NCBI GenBank assembly: GCA_035582835.1
Contig: JAYKAV010000678.1
Span: 1,643,754 to 1,707,753 of the forward strand
From: Phoebastria nigripes
Taxonomy: Eukaryota; Chordata; Aves; Procellariiformes; Diomedeidae
Reading direction: 5' to 3'
DNA length: 64,000 bases
How positions within the stretch are numbered: position 1 is the stretch's first letter; each line of letters starts with the position of its first letter. The notes beneath the pieces were generated by a model. The model was not told the origin of the DNA. It searched no databases and saw only the letters and a list, made by a program, of their open reading frames with translations. The translations under genes and the position numbers were made by a program. Below, one piece after another: positions 22,301 to 37,200 of the stretch.

Positions 22301-24890
22301 GTCTGTGAATACATGCAGGGTTTATTCTTTCAGTCTATGAAATCGACAACCATCCTTGTATATTTAGTTCAACTCAACTTCCTGCCCACCCCTCTTCTTC
22401 AGAAATTATTCAGGAATTGCACAAAATGTTAAAGTTCAGTGTTACTCAGAGAATAACACAGCTCAAAGCCAACCATATGGGGATGGGTTGGGAGTGCAAA
22501 TGCACAAGGAATCACAGTCATGTGTCTTGGGGTTTAGTTTTCAGGCAGGTGTATGGTTACACTCCCCAGTTGGAGTGGCCTAGATTGAAGCTGCCTCCCA
22601 CCTGGGAGCCATGTTGCTGAGCCCTGACACCAAACCCCATCCCTCACCCCCTCCTCTCTGATTTTATAAGATTGATGTCGGCCCTCAGGTTTCTAGTCAC
22701 GTACTGTAGCTTGAGCCTCCTTGCCTGCCTGCACATCTTCTTTCTCATGAGTGGATTCTGCAAAAGAACCTGCCATTCTCCCTGTAGCGGAGACAATCAT
22801 TGCTCCTTGCTTTTCTTCTCTTTCTAGAAACCTCCGTCATCTGCAATACAGCCCATTCTGCTGGAACCAGCTGCTCCTCACAAATGGATGAAGAGAAGAT
22901 TTATTATCATCAGAACACATGGAAATTAGAAAATGGACTAATGGAAACCATTAATGTCCTCCTCTGAACAATCAGATGAATGGTAGATCAATGCAGTATA
23001 TTAATAGATTGGAAATGATTTAAGACGATATAAACATTAAGTCTCAGGTATTAGATGGGAAAAAAGCAAGCAAGACAAGGACAGCACTCTATTATATCTA
23101 TGAAAAATATAAAATACCATCTTTTAAGACATATTTCCTGTCCAGCATTTTGATATCTTTGAAGAGATAATATTGAAAAACTGCTCTGTATCCTTCCATA
23201 ATACCACCTAACTTTGATATGAAACAGTCTGTCTCCTTACAAAGCAAATCTTATTGCAAGCCTGTAACAATGAATAAATCCTTTGTCGTGTATTCTACAG
23301 GTAGAATAATAATAATAGTCATAGTTTGCAGACAATAATTGTTACTTTTCTAATATCAATGGCTCTTTTGTTTGCAGTGTGTGTGCATAATATTGTAAAA
23401 AGGAATGATTAAATATGATTGATATAACAGTTGCAGTACCCACACACATTCTACATAAACCTCAAAGGAAAACCTCAAAGAAGGGAAAAAAAGAACTCTA
23501 AAGGAAAATTACTGCAAAAGTACTTTATGCTAACCTGGCATCATGCATAAAAATAAAATAATGTCTGTAAGTGAATGATTCTTAAGCTTTAGGGACAAAT
23601 TAAGTTTTTAATGTGGTTACATTCTTTGGAAAATATTAGAAGCCTTATGATTCAAGAAACTTTGCTTCTCAAATAAAACTTGTGGAGGTCAGTCCATTCA
23701 CATCTTCAGGGCTCGGTTTTAATCAAAATTCCTCAATAAATTCCTATTGAATTGCTTTGTGTCATTACCTGTGGGAGCATTTATGAATGCAGATGATGAT
23801 TTGAACTACCACAAATCCCATAAATGAGAGGTCAGAAAGGTTAGATCATGGCAGTTCAGTGAAGAAATGAAAACAAACCATAAATTATCTCCACCAGAAG
23901 GACAGCATGTTCAGCCAGACATCACAGGTTTTGTTTTTCAATTGCTAACAGCCCTCTGACACCCTATCACAGTGCTTGGTTTTAACGGCTTGTAATAGGT
24001 CACTGTGATCAGGAGAGTTCAGGACTCACACATACATATTTGACATGCTGAGCTATAGCTGGGTAACTGAAGGAGTACTAACTGTTTTAATGGGTTGAAT
24101 ACACTGAAATACATTGCTGAATTTTTTTTTTTTTTTTAAAGTTGTAACTAGTAGATAAAAACGTGAGTATCGCCCGTTTACTTAATTTGGAATGGGGTGT
24201 TGACAAAGAGTGGTCAAAATAGTCCTATCTGCTGGTGTTCTTAGTGCATACAGAAAAAAATAAAGCTAGTGAATTTTAGAAGCTGTTTCTTGTTATTTGA
24301 GGAATTTATAGAAAAATACAATAGGGGAGGACCCCATCTAAAAGATTCAATGTCACACCATTGTGATGGGTACTAATTTATTTCATAGTAAGGTTGGATG
24401 CTATAAGTGCTTCCATTGCTGTTAAATTATACTTCAGTATACCTAAGTGTGCCATTAAAATCATGTATTACTGACACAGGCAATATTTATTTAATTTAAT
24501 TTTATGGCACATATTTCAAGCAGGACAAGAAGAAATATCATCTGACCTTCCCCATGGTCAGGAAGTTTATTAGCATTGTCAGACAGACTCAGAATCAAGA
24601 AACTGTACCCATTAACACCAAAACCACTGGCATTATGGGACCTTTCATATTAAGAGAGGGTAGACAGAGGACAGAAAAGACATGGAGCTCTTTCTGTCCA
24701 TGGAAAGGGTGGTGACATCAAGAACAGAGGGGAGAACTCAAAAGGTGCAACAGAGATCCTGGAGTANGTGGGTTCTGGTCTGTAGAGGAGCCTAATTCTG
24801 GTTCAAGCAGCATGAAAAAAAGCTTGAAAGAGGAATGAAAAAAATGAAGGTTTAAAGGAGTATGTAGTGAAAAGCAGAGACGATAAGACA
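19325..24890. other. Unique sequence downstream of the provirus
   Basis: No gene recognised. It opens with a ttg-rich stretch (19329-19372) and a pyrimidine-rich tract (19400-19480), and holds a T run near 20450-20468, a C13 run at 21655-21667 and an imperfect low-copy repeat near 21719-21865. A T run lies near 24122-24137. Open frames are short and unsupported. Confidence 0.6.
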
Positions 24891-24892
24891 GG

Positions 24893-24975
24893 TGTACTGA
24901 ATGCCTCAAGAGGTTAAAATACTGCCTTTCATCTCCAGGTCCTTGGTTCAAATCCAACTTAAGGCAGTTGTGACA
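24893..24975 (+). repeat. tRNA-like relic, possible ancient SINE
   Basis: The stretch ending in ggttcaaatcc (24951-24961) resembles the B box of a tRNA promoter, and aggttaaaatactgcc some 40 bases upstream could be a decayed A-box region. The layout is like amniote tRNA-derived SINEs. It cannot fold into a convincing tRNA. Subfamily not assigned; this is a pattern match by eye. Confidence 0.35.
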
Positions 24976-27900
24976 GCAAAACATATTGCCATCTGACGTT
25001 GGTCCAACAGCTTCTATGAAATGAGATGGCGGTCACTGTCAAGTTGCTGTCAGATAGATACCACTGCAGCCATCATTAACCAGTCTGTGCTTGCAGGCTG
25101 CCTTGCAGGGGAATGCAAGACCCGAATGATTTGAGTAAAGAAAAAGACTCTTACAGCTGAGAGCGGTTTCTCAGTGTAGGTTGGGGTGTACTGGCTGAGC
25201 AGGGCTGGGATTACTCGCAGTGCTGCCTGCGCTTGTAGCCGTTCCCTGAACAGAGGACTTCAGTTTCCAGGGCTGTCAAAATGCCAATTTTGGCAGTGGT
25301 TAAAAAAGAAAAGGCAAAGTGGATCATTGAATATAATCACAGAGGAATGGAGAGCTGAAGTTATTTTGGAAACGAAACAAGCACGGCGAGACCTAGCTAG
25401 GAAATGCTGCTGTGTGCAGCTCTGACGGCAAGGACAAAATGGTGCTGAACTGCTAATGCATGCTGGAGAACACGCTGAACACTAGGATATGTGCTGTAAG
25501 ATAGATCTGTGACAATTATGTGTGACCATAAGGCAGCACTGGCTTCTTGCTGTCAGACCCAGATGTCTGAATGTGTTTTATGCATGTTTGTTGGCTTTTT
25601 AAAAAATGTAATAAATGGTTAATTTCAAAAAATAAAGCAAGATTATCCAGCCCTGACCTGAATACTGTAGGCAAAATAAGAGATGAAGGCATATTACTGA
25701 GGGAAATGAGATCCAGAAGGAAAAAGTATGGACTAGTGCCAGTAACTCTCATATAAGAACCAATTTAAAATCTGGAGGTTAAAAAGGACCAGCCTACCAG
25801 CAATTCAGTCAGAATTTATGTTACACTTATGTAAGTTTTGGGCTTAAATTGTCAAGAAAAGACTTGTTGACACAGGTTAGAGGAAGTGAAATAACAGCGT
25901 TGATTGTGTTTCACATCTTTAGTTAGGCATGTGAGGACAGATCTGTAAAGGTATGCAGGTACCTGAGGAATCTGATAAAGGCCTTAAACCTCTCCAAAAC
26001 TCACAAGGGCCAAAACCATACAAATTAATTAGATGCTGACACCCACTTAAGCTCCTTTAATTTTACTGGAGAAAGGTGCCTAAATATTTCCGAGGATCCA
26101 GGTCTGCATTTCTATCTGCATCTGTGGCTGCCCAAACATCTTGGAAAACCTGGCCTCCGCTGGCTAATTTCTGCATGCACATACCAATTTGCAGCCCCAG
26201 ACCCTACTTGCATCTCTGGAATTAATTTGCTTTCTGCAAGCAAAGAACTTCTCCACGTGACTGTCTTCTCCCTTTGCGTAGTACTGGGGCTAAGTTGCCT
26301 CTCTAAATTATTTCTTCATCTGCTTCCCTCCCTCCTCCCTTTATGCCTCTGCCCTGTGGGGACGCAGGAAAGAGCAGTGTGCAGCGTTGGTGGTTTGCAG
26401 TGCCTTGCCCACGGGAGAGGACACATGCTGTTCCTGCATCCCAAGCTGCACCGTGCTCTCAGAAGCAACAGGGTGCTGCTGAAGCAAAATGACTTGGGAG
26501 AAGGGGCGGGCAGGCAGGGTCCTGGCAGAGCTTGCCTGATACCAGGGCTGGCCCCCACACCCTTGCTGCTAGAGGGAGACAGAAGAGGTAAGTTTCTCTC
26601 CACCTCTTCAGGCACTTCCGTGATAAAGGACGACCTGAATCCTTGCACTGAATCCTTGAACACCTTTTCCCTAAAATAGTGAGCTGGAGATTGCAAAACA
26701 AGACACAGCAATGCGGGGCACTTAATCCAAATGAATAGCACCGTGCTCACCAGTCACAGCTTCAGATGACTTAGTGCAAAAAAAAGGGGCTTTTATGTTG
26801 AGAGAATAAAGGATTCTTTCAGCCATATTTCTATGATTTACACTATCAAAATACCAACAAAATGCCTCCTCTTGTTCCTTTGATGTATACTGTGTTTCTG
26901 AGGTTTACCATGCTCATACCAGAGAACCTCATTAAAAACAAGAAATAGGCAGCCGAATTAAACTCATTATTAGCTCCACATTTTTTCTCATACGTCTGCG
27001 TCTGTGTGTTTAGGTATGCATAAGTGCATGCATACACCATGTGTATATGTCTGTGCATTTTCTGTACTAGCAGAAAGAACTGGAATTCTCTAAACGGTAC
27101 TGAGGTGCATAAGTTATTTGCTTTCTAGGTATGACCAAATGGGTAAAACCCTGCCAATTTGGAGAAGTCCAATAGCTGTGAACTCAGTCCTTCTGAAAAT
27201 ACTGTAGACTGAGAATCATAATTTTTTCACGCCTGTGCTCAGTCTTTACATCAAGGGCTGGTGTAAGCTCCGCTCTTGCTCCTGTAAGCTGGACGCCTTT
27301 GGGTAAATTGAATGACCCTTCCCCATAAGCTCCATCAGACACTGCAAAAGGCCAGTCTACCACATCTTGAACATTTCACGTCCCTCTCCTCTCTGTGTAT
27401 CTTACACTTTCAAAGCTGATGCTAAGGCTTCTGGTGCTCCAGGCAAATCATCAAATATCTGTTCTCACCGCGGGCACCCAGATAAAAATAGTCACGGATT
27501 GCTTTGCTGCTCCTCCTGTTTTGCTGCCCCGGAGATACAACAGTTCCTGCAGGTTCAGAAGTGATTTAGTTCTAGGCTGTGCTTAAACACAGGTTTTTGT
27601 TTGAGCAGAACGATGAAAAGAGGAGTTAGAATAAAAATGAAGATAGTTTGAAAACTGTAATGAAGACCTAGACAGTGACACAATGCCTGAGGGAGTTGGA
27701 GACAAGCCCCTTGAGGAGCTGGTTGCCCATTCTGTTTTCAGTCAAGGCCACTTCTGCTTTTCTTATCACCCTGAAAGTCCCTAGCAATTTGCTTCCATGT
27801 AACAATTTATCCTGCCTTACTGAATACAGCTGCAGCTTTATTTTCGTTATCCCCCTGCCACTGAGCCGACGCTGTAAATTGCTGGCTCCTCACTCACTGC

Positions 27901-30900
27901 GGTAGGGTATTTCTGCTTTGTTGTATTCAATCACTTGCTAGGCCAGGCGGCATGTGACGCTTGCAGATTGAGCAGCTTAGCACTGAACAGGTAACACAGC
28001 TGGAAAAAAAAAAGTCCTGTTTTCTTGTCCTACTCCTAGACCTCACTAGGCATTAAAAACACCCTAAATTCAAGCAGCTCCCTGTTTCAGCTGAGGCCCT
28101 TGAGTACAAAACCTGATGTTTTTAAAACTGTTATCTATATCAGCTGTCATTGACAAAGGCTGAGAGGAAAGTAGGCAGAATGTGATTTACAATGAAATCG
28201 TCATTTCTTCCAATACCTGAAAGAGATGTTGACTGAGATATCATCTGGCTAATTTCTTAGCTGCCAAAAATTATAAATATATTGCTAAGTACAGTATGCA
28301 TGCAGATCCTGAGATTTATTAAGTTGAACAACAGAGCCATGCTATTCGCTCACTATGTAGATCTACTCTAATTATGAATCTGCTCACCAGGAGGCAGCTG
28401 TTGGCATTGTCTTACCTGCAAGTCTCAAAGCGTGTGGGCTTTTTTGGTGCATGCTGGGACGGTACAGCTGGTACACAACAGATGGCACGAGGGAGTCCCT
28501 CGTCAGAGGATGCATATGTGCTCAGCCCCAAAGTCAAATCCCTGTTATAAACCACGGAGTTGCCAGGCTGAGCCCATGAACATGTCTGCAAAGTGCCAAG
28601 AGAAACTAGAGTAGAGCTACTGACTAAGTTTGACATTTTTGTCGTGGCCTAAGGGATGCTGTAGTTTAATGGGCTGTGTTGGCTCATTAGAGGTTCGTTT
28701 TCATTTTTGTCATTGTTCATTGTAGCTAAAGGTACCAAAAGAATTAAGCACTGAGGAGCAGCACAGTGGGCAGCTCCTAGCTCTTGGCTATTTTACAACA
28801 TCCAGGAGCGAACTTCAGGAGGAAGCTGAAGGGTGGGAATGAAATTTGGAACATACCATGCAGACAAGGTAATTTGCCTTGCTTGCAAAGAAGTGCCTAA
28901 ATACAGGCATTTACTTTCCAAAGAGAACCGAAGACATTCAAAATTTAAAATATACTTAAACACAGAAACCAAGATGACTGTGTGTAACCGGGAAGCAGGT
29001 GCTGGTTTTAAGCAAACNTCGGGGCTTGTTTAATAGAAGCACATCTGGTCTTTAAAAGTCAGCACAGGTGTTTGCATTTTAATTGCACAAATCTATCCTG
29101 CTGCCCCATGTTATGCCCTGGAAAAGTCAGAAGTCAACTCTGAGATAGCTGTACTATTAATACAGGTGTTGCTAATTGATCACATGTTGGTCATGAAATA
29201 CAGAGTTTAGAGCTATGGCATTGCCTCTGTTTTCTCTTGTGGTTCTTTGTCATTTCAGAAAGATACTCTTGTTAATTAATGTTCTACAGTTTTATGGGTT
29301 CCTTTGACTTTATAAGATGGGCGAGGGTTTTATCCTATCATAGCAATATCTGCTGTGATCATCATTTTATTCCAAGGCTTGGCAAAATGATCATCATTGA
29401 TTTTTAGAGATGTTTTGAAAATTCTTTGGCTGTGTTTTGATCATTTTATGGGCTAAGCTGCAAAATATGAGAAAAGGAGAAAAACATCTTTAAGTGCAAA
29501 ATTTTTTGATAGTAAGACAGCATGTTGGGAAATCATAGGTGGGAGGAGTTATTATTTATGTGCTGAAGATTTTTAAACAGTCCTGAAAAATAATGAAATA
29601 TAGATACATTAAATAAAACTCAGTGATGAGCAGTGAAGCTGATAATGGAACTAAACTGGCTTGGTTTAAGATAAAAATATCCACTAAACCTATCTGAACC
29701 ATTACTAGGTACCTGGGAAGAAAAAGTGTCCCTCTATAGGATCGTTTGGACAAGAACAAAGCAGGTATTAGTGGGGAATATGGGAAACCAAACATCTGAA
29801 GGCTAGAAATGAAAGGAAAGGTTAGTAGCTGTTGTAGTCAGAAGGATACCTGCGTGCTGCCAAGGACTCTAACCTAAGATAATAGGATGAGATTCAAAAA
29901 AAAAAAAAAGAAAAGAAAAAAATAGGCAGTCTATGGATTAAAAAAACCCACAGCAGTGAGGTATGGATTTTCTGTGGATGTTTTAGTAAGGTGACTGGAG
30001 AGTGAGGAGTTTTAAATGATGATCTACAAAGTTAAGATCTCAATGTTAGTCTGCACTTCGCAAGTTTGAAGTGTTTGTTTTGCTTTCGAGGTTTTGTTTG
30101 TTTTGGGGGGGTTGGGTTTTTTTCTTTAACTTTCAGCTCCTGAGCTGGAGTTCTGATTGCAGCATATTTCTCGAAGTATCCTGCGCAGGTGGCATACTTG
30201 GAAGGGAGCCGGTTTAATAACTGAGGGATTTAAGTCAGATTTAGTTGAGATAAAAACAAGGATAAATTAAGCTAGTTATGTTTCCTTCCTACCTTTATCT
30301 ATGTGACACTTCACTACAGCTAAAATTATGGAGGAATGAGACATTTCAGATGAGAATAAGGCAGCCAAGAGATATAAACATTAGTGAGGAAGGAGCTATT
30401 TTATTTTAAAAAGCCTCCTCTTTTCAAACTTGTCCTCCCTGCTGAGAAGGAAGGCAAGGTGAAGGAAACGTTTCCCATTGAATTTAGAGATGGCAGAATC
30501 AGCCTGGAATAGTAAAAAAACGCTTCTCACAGGAGTGAAAGCCAGCCACTAAATGCTTGAAACTAAGAGGGAGTACGACAAAATCAGACGATGTTTGAAG
30601 ACAAAGAAATACATTTTATGGCTGGGAGAGAACAGAGGGCAGGATGAGAAGCTCTATTTACATCAGAAGTTTCATGCATCTGGAGAATGCCTGACAGGCA
30701 CAGAGCACAAAAAAGGACTGTTTTAGCCATGGGGACCTCATAGTGAGGCTTTGAAAGCACGGCAGGCTTTTGGAAAAGGACGGAAGCCTAAGTCAGAACC
30801 AAATTTAGGTTATTCAGCACAGTTATCATCCCAGTGACAAATGTGAGAACTGAGCAAGCACAAATACAACGGAAGGTATTTAAATTTGGATGGGTTTGAA

Positions 30901-33900
30901 AACAAATGCTTGATGAGGTTCATAAATGTCAAATGAACAGATGGAGCTGAGAATGAAACCAGCAGGGAGATAAGGCAGAGATTGCTGTGAGCAGGGGCGG
31001 AAAACAGGAAACTCCAGTTGGTGGGCTATGGGGTGAGGATGAGGGACTGGGGACTGCCAAGATAAGAGCTGAGACAAAGGCGGATACGGATGGTCCTCAG
31101 GCTGCAAGGAAGAGCAGAGGTCAGCATGATCAATTACGGGAAGAAAGACCCCCGCTTGCGAATCCTGGAACCAGAGAGAGGGGTCAGGAGTGGGGTGGGC
31201 AAGGGAACCTGCTCAGAGCCAGGGTGCAGTTGAGTTTCACTACAGGTCGGTTTGGTGGTCTGCGTGCAGGACCACGTCCTGGCACTGCCAGGTTTTGTCA
31301 TCGCTCGGGGAGGTCTGTATGTCCCTGACAGGATACTCCTGCCTTACACACAACTGTTGCTGTGCGGTGGGTTTATATATGGCCATGCTCTGTGGGCACC
31401 TGGAAGGCAAGGACACCTTGCTGGGCTGTACTTGCATTTGGGGCCTCAAGCAATGCAGCTGTGTCATAGGCTCCAGGGCCATGTTGTGCTAGAGGCTGGA
31501 GAATAAACAAGCCTACACATTTTTGTCCTGACGAAATGAGGCTCTTTTAAAAAAAAGAAGTAGCAACTTTGTTTCCTTTCAGGTCATGTGCTCCCCAACA
31601 TCATGGCCGTTATGAGGGTATCCTGAGATTCAGCTTTAGCTTTACGCTGTCTACCATAAAAAAGTTGCCTAATGAGTGCATGTGCGATGCAACGAGCTGC
31701 TGCTGTAGAGTCCTCCTAAGCAAATGACATCTTCGCTGTAAGGCTGAGCTGTCTCGTAATCCTAATGAGCGGTCTACCTCGACAATGCTCTCCAGTAACT
31801 GCTGCACAACGGGAGCACGCTGTAGGCCCAGATGACTATAGGGGTTGGACACCTGTAATTTCCCTTCATGCAAATTGCAGCAGGTTTCAATGGGACATTC
31901 AGTGGCTCTCAAAACTAGGCTGCATGCACATTACCCCGTATACGCTGACTCCTCTCACAGCATCAAACATCAGGTTTTTGTCTATGCATTTATTTACTTT
32001 ACAAGCAGAAACATACGATTTGTGGATTGTATTTGTTGGTTCGTTGGTTGATTTGTTTTTACAGTCTGGTTGACCATAGCACAAAAAAATGAGATGAGAC
32101 TGCTGTTCCCAAACTTCGCCTTTAAAAGAGCCCTGCTAAATTTAAAATACTCTTNCATCTTCATATTCTTTTTTTTTACCTTATTCTTGTTTCCTGTGTT
32201 ACCACCACATTGCTTGAAAAAAATGTGGCTAAAGAATAAGATTGTCCTTTTTTTTTCTTTAGATTGCTTCATCAAGTTAGAGTATGCTGAGCATAGTCAG
32301 TTTTTTGCTATCCTTCGGTACTGTTTAGGAAAGAGTACTAACTTCTCAGGCAGTTTGTGAACAGCACTGTTACGCTTACTGTGTTTTGGAGACCATCAGA
32401 ATGTGATATGTGTGTAGTAAAAATTTTACGTGCATCAAAACTCAGCGGGTAAGAAATTTGATACCACACTGACTAACGCTGTTCCTTCATATAGTTATAA
32501 TACCAAGGCATTGCACTCAAAGCAATTTATTTTCCTTTCTTTTTCCTTTTTTTTTTTTAACATGAAATTGCAACTGTGACAAAGTGCCTCTCTTTTCTAT
32601 CCCCCACACAAAGTAGGGGCAAGCAAGAGAGAAATGTAAAATGTGCTTAATGACTCCAAACACTTTTGTCTTGACACTGACTACTTATGGCACAGGCATG
32701 TTTCTTTTAAGAAGTAAGGTATTTAGGCTATTTAGGCTTCTGTGCCATTCTAAAATAATCACCATATATAGTGAAGAAAAAATGAGTCTAAGAGTAAGTA
32801 AAAAAAATGTTCTATAAGAATAAATGTTTTGTTGCAGCCAGTTAAAGGCACTTGCAGATGTCCTTGCATGAAGGCTGCTCCAGAGTTTTTATTTCACTAT
32901 AAATGGTTCCAGTCCAATATTCCACCCTCCTTACACTCATTTAAAACTAAATCAGAATTCAAATAGGGATTAACCACCCACGGAGTCTGGCATGACAACA
33001 GAAGTACTCACTAACTTTTTTCCTACATGTTTTTAGCAGAGGGAATTTAGGTTAAAGAGTTTCATTACAAAAATACAATTTTTAATTCTTGACTGTCCGC
33101 CTTTTTTTTCTTTCTTCTCAACGACTGAAAGTTTCCACATGCCCTTGTGGCCCAGGGTAATCTTTATTCAATAAATACTTTAGATAGTGAATAACAGACA
33201 TTCTTATGAGCAAGTGTAGAAGTCACTCAGCAAGACAAATAAATTGTTTTGGTTTGCTGAATTGGAGTCTAGTACTGGGAAAGAAAAAGGAGTAATTTCT
33301 TATCTATCCATCTCTCACTTTTAGTCATTTGTTCAAAACAGTTAAAATTGGACAAAGGCAACAAATATTTACAGACATTTACGATGTTTGTCTTCATATT
33401 TAAGAGTAGCATTTCTTTCAGTTATTTTGAATGTTTGTAGTAAAGGAATAGAGAAAAGATTAAATTTTGAGTTATCAAACACAGAATTTAATGGGCTGAA
33501 ATAACAGTGGTTTTTATTCCAGCCTAATTTTCAGATGTTAACGTGTTAATGGATGGCTGAATCTTGGACGCTCCAACTGACACTAAATACAACTACATAA
33601 AATTACTGTTATTAAGCTTGAGAAGGCGTATACAAATGTGGAATTTAGCCAGGTTATTCAGTCTTCCTACCTGGGTATCTGCACATACAACATTAGTAAT
33701 GAGATTACAGCGGTAACTGCAGATATATGTAAATATCTTCAGTAGAGTTTGGAGCTGTAGTTGCAAAGTATTGTGACATTGCCTGAAAATGTTACAGTGA
33801 AAGGGATGGTCTGACAAACCGCTTTATTCAAGCTAATGGCAAAACTCCCACTGGTTTTTAATAAAGCAAGATTTTCGCCTTTGAGACAAGTGCAATGCAT

Positions 33901-36900
33901 TTTCCCCCAAAAATGCAAGGAAACCGTGGTAGTACTTTGTGTTACTAAACTGTTCCTCTGGAACTACCTGTCCGGGGAGATTAAGAAGAAAGCACCAATG
34001 AGAGCGTTGGCCTCCAGCATTGTGAATCAAGACCCCATCAGATGCTGTCTGCATGGATGTGCTAGCATAGGTTGAACAGTAACTCAGTGCTAAGACAAGA
34101 TGGAGATGATGGGATCATTAAAATGGGAGTTTGACAGAACTTAACTGTTCTGGTTTATTGTATTACCCATGCCTTTCAATAGAATTGTGTTGTCATACTA
34201 CATAATTTCTTACCTAGGTTTATTGGAGTGAACTTCTTGTGAGTTTTAACCGCAACTGAAACTAGTGGGTTGGCCAATTAACAAGAAGCTTCCTCCCTTT
34301 GTTATAACAGAGCTGCATTTCTAAATCTTTTCCCTCCTTTCTATTGTCTAGGTTTCTGCCTTCATTCTTCTTCCTTAACAGCTAATTCCCAGTGAGGGCG
34401 TATATAATGTAGAGACAGAGGTCTTCAAACACCAGTATGAACTGTATGCACTGAGACTAGTTTCACTGAAACGACGCAGATGGCGTGAGACTAAGTTCTC
34501 GCAGGATTACAGGTGTAAGTTATACCACCGGGCATGCTGAAAAGGAGATTCTGTGACTAGATCCTCTTTCCCACTTTTGTCTACTAGGCAGCATGGTACA
34601 AGAAAAAAAAAATCACATCTCAGCTGGAAAACTAGTTTTAGAAAATAATTCTTTCAATAGCTGACATCCTATTTAATTAAGAAGGGCTCATCTTTCAAGA
34701 TATCTATTTTCCCAGCTCTGAATTTCTTGTTCTTGTTCGCTTGCAAAGACATAATGTTCTCTGATTTAAAACAAAACAAAACAAAAAATCCCATACCCCA
34801 CCAAAACTAATTTCCTTAATTTTCTCTTGGCCAGACTGCTACATTTCTATAGAATCAGATCCAGTCCAGAGAACAAACTATGCGGCAGGGTTTTTTTCCA
34901 CGCGTTCATAGCTTTTATTGTCTTTGGATAAAATTTTCTCTTGTGCAATGAGCCTGCTTGGGACCCTATCATACCTTACATTTCATTAATATTTCTGGGC
35001 TGAGTGATCAAATAGCACAATGGTCTTCAGCAGCTTTCTGATAATTCTCAAGTTGTCCTAGAGAGATCTTGCTTGCACCAGAAAGTCAAAGAAACATCAG
35101 TATTCATCCTCTGAGATGTGAAAGCTTTATCTCCTGCTTCAAGAATGAGTGCTGTATCATCGTGATGAGTAGGGCCAACATTCCTCTCCAGTATCCATGG
35201 GCGTTTTACGTTGTTTTAATTTTGTTTTCAGTGCTTTTCCCTGCCTTCAGTGTTTGCTTATTGTGGATATTCTGTCTCAGACTACTGCAGGAAGCTACAA
35301 ATTTTAAGTGAGTATCTCCAAGTAACCAAAAAAACTGAACATGTAAATGTGAAATCTTTTCTGTGGTGGTGGGACACAGCTGCACTTATCACATTCAGCA
35401 GTGACCATGTGGCAAAACATGGAGGCTCTAGATGCAAGAATGACATCTCCTCTGTTTAAACATGAATATTAAAATACCGCACTGTTCCTTCAGCAAAGTT
35501 TAGGTCAGTGTGAGGGCTCTGAGCAGCACTTGCCATCTGTGCTGCTTGATGGCCACTGGCATGGGTATTGACTGGCAGGTGGGGTGTCCCTTTCTGTTAC
35601 CCATTCAAAGCCGAGCTAGACATCAGCACTCCTACAGCATGACTAGCAAGGCAGGTGAAAGTGGGTCATGAGCATTGCACCATGCATGGGACCATGCTAG
35701 AAACCATTCAGACACATAGGCTCAAGGCTGTGTGCTACCTGGCAAGCCCTAGTTTTCAGCCCTGCGTTAACATGTTTAAATGGGGAATTTGGAGGATGGG
35801 TTGAGCTAGCTTTAACCTCGCTCAGTGCAATGGCTGTTCACCTGACAAAAGCTTAACAGGACAATCTGAAGTTCACATTGCTAAAGTTACAGAGGTCCAA
35901 CTACATGCTGTCAGGTAAGGTGCGAAACAGGAATTACACAGAGGAACAATTTGGGAAAAACTTTACCGGAAAGACATATGATTGCAGGAATTTTATGAAT
36001 GGCTAAAATAAGAAATTTGCCAGTCAGATGTTTTTCTATAAAGTATTTGCTTGTTTCTATTCAGTGTTATAAAACTGGTCAGTCCTGCACTTGCCTTCCA
36101 AGCTCACGTTGTATTACGGACTTGCAAACAGACTGAAAATGACCAGCTACTTAGAGAGACAGATGGAGCACAGGGCTTTTCTTCTTCTTCTTTTTTTTAA
36201 TTAAGAAAACAGTTATCCAAATTAAGTGTTCAAATTACCATGACCAACTCATGTATGCTATTTGCATGACTTGCTAACACTTTTGCACATTTCAGGAAAT
36301 TCATTTGCCTTTTAAAATTGAGGCTGTAGTGTTCAAATGAAGTGCCTACCCTTCAACTCAGTAGGTGCTTGATGGAGCCGAACAGCTGCACTGGCTTGAA
36401 AAGAGTTGCTATTGTGCATTGCACATTACGGTCCTGAGAGCAAGAACTGACTGCTGCCAACCGGCATGGCTCTCCACATTCATTGCTGGTAAGTACCCTC
36501 AAGTTGAGAAACTGATGCCGCTGAGTATTTTCCCCTGGCTTGCTTTCCCCCATGGTGATATATCTCTATGGACAAACCTTCTTTCCTGTCGTTATCATCC
36601 TGGAGATAAAAGAAGTGTAAGGGGTGCTGTTATGAGTGATACAGATGGAAGACAAAGTGCTGACCTCTGATACTTGATCACTAGCTGGGCCGTTTTTCTC
36701 TGGCTGTAATCCCTTGATGACACCCCTGGCTAGGTAGCATTAAATACTCGCTATTTAATCCACACTGCAGCCCATCGAGAAGGAGAATGACATTGTATTG
36801 CAAGTGCTGACTCATTTTGAGTGCCAACTGCAATAGTGCTAGCCACAAAAAAATAATGCTATATTCAAGTGCACGCCATGTATTCTTGCCGACGTGCTCT

Positions 36901-37180
36901 TTAAAGCATTGTATTCTAAGTAGGCAGGAGGCTCGTATCTGATGATGACCAATGCTGGCTTCTTGCTCTGCCGGCTGGCAGGTGTGGGTAGTCCTGCGGA
37001 GGCNGCACAATCAGCCCCTGTGGAGGAAAGAGTCCTTCACACCACTCAGTGGCAATCTCTCCTGCCAATTAAGGAGATTTGTGGATGAAATCCAAGGGGA
37101 ATTGCAACCCGTTTGCCTTGGCTGGGAGAATGAAGGCTCTGGTCTGTGCAGGTGGGGCTGCAGGCAGGGAGGAAAGGAAA

Positions 37181-37200
37181 GAGCTGTTTGCAAACAGCTC
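37181..37200. repeat. Perfect 20-base palindrome
   Basis: gagctgtttgcaaacagctc equals its own reverse complement. It does not extend further on either side. No function can be assigned. Confidence 0.95.

Noticed and set aside
24893..24975. Functional tRNA gene
   Set aside because: A B-box-like word is present, but no acceptor stem or cloverleaf could be built; kept only as a possible SINE relic.
26227..26679. 150-codon frame with a hydrophobic N-terminus, at first like a signal peptide
   Set aside because: It starts with TTG, not ATG, lies in a GC-rich pocket, has no recognised domain, and the opposite strand is equally open.
30987..31506. Cluster of overlapping open frames near 31 kb
   Set aside because: GC-rich pocket with frames open on both strands; none recognised.
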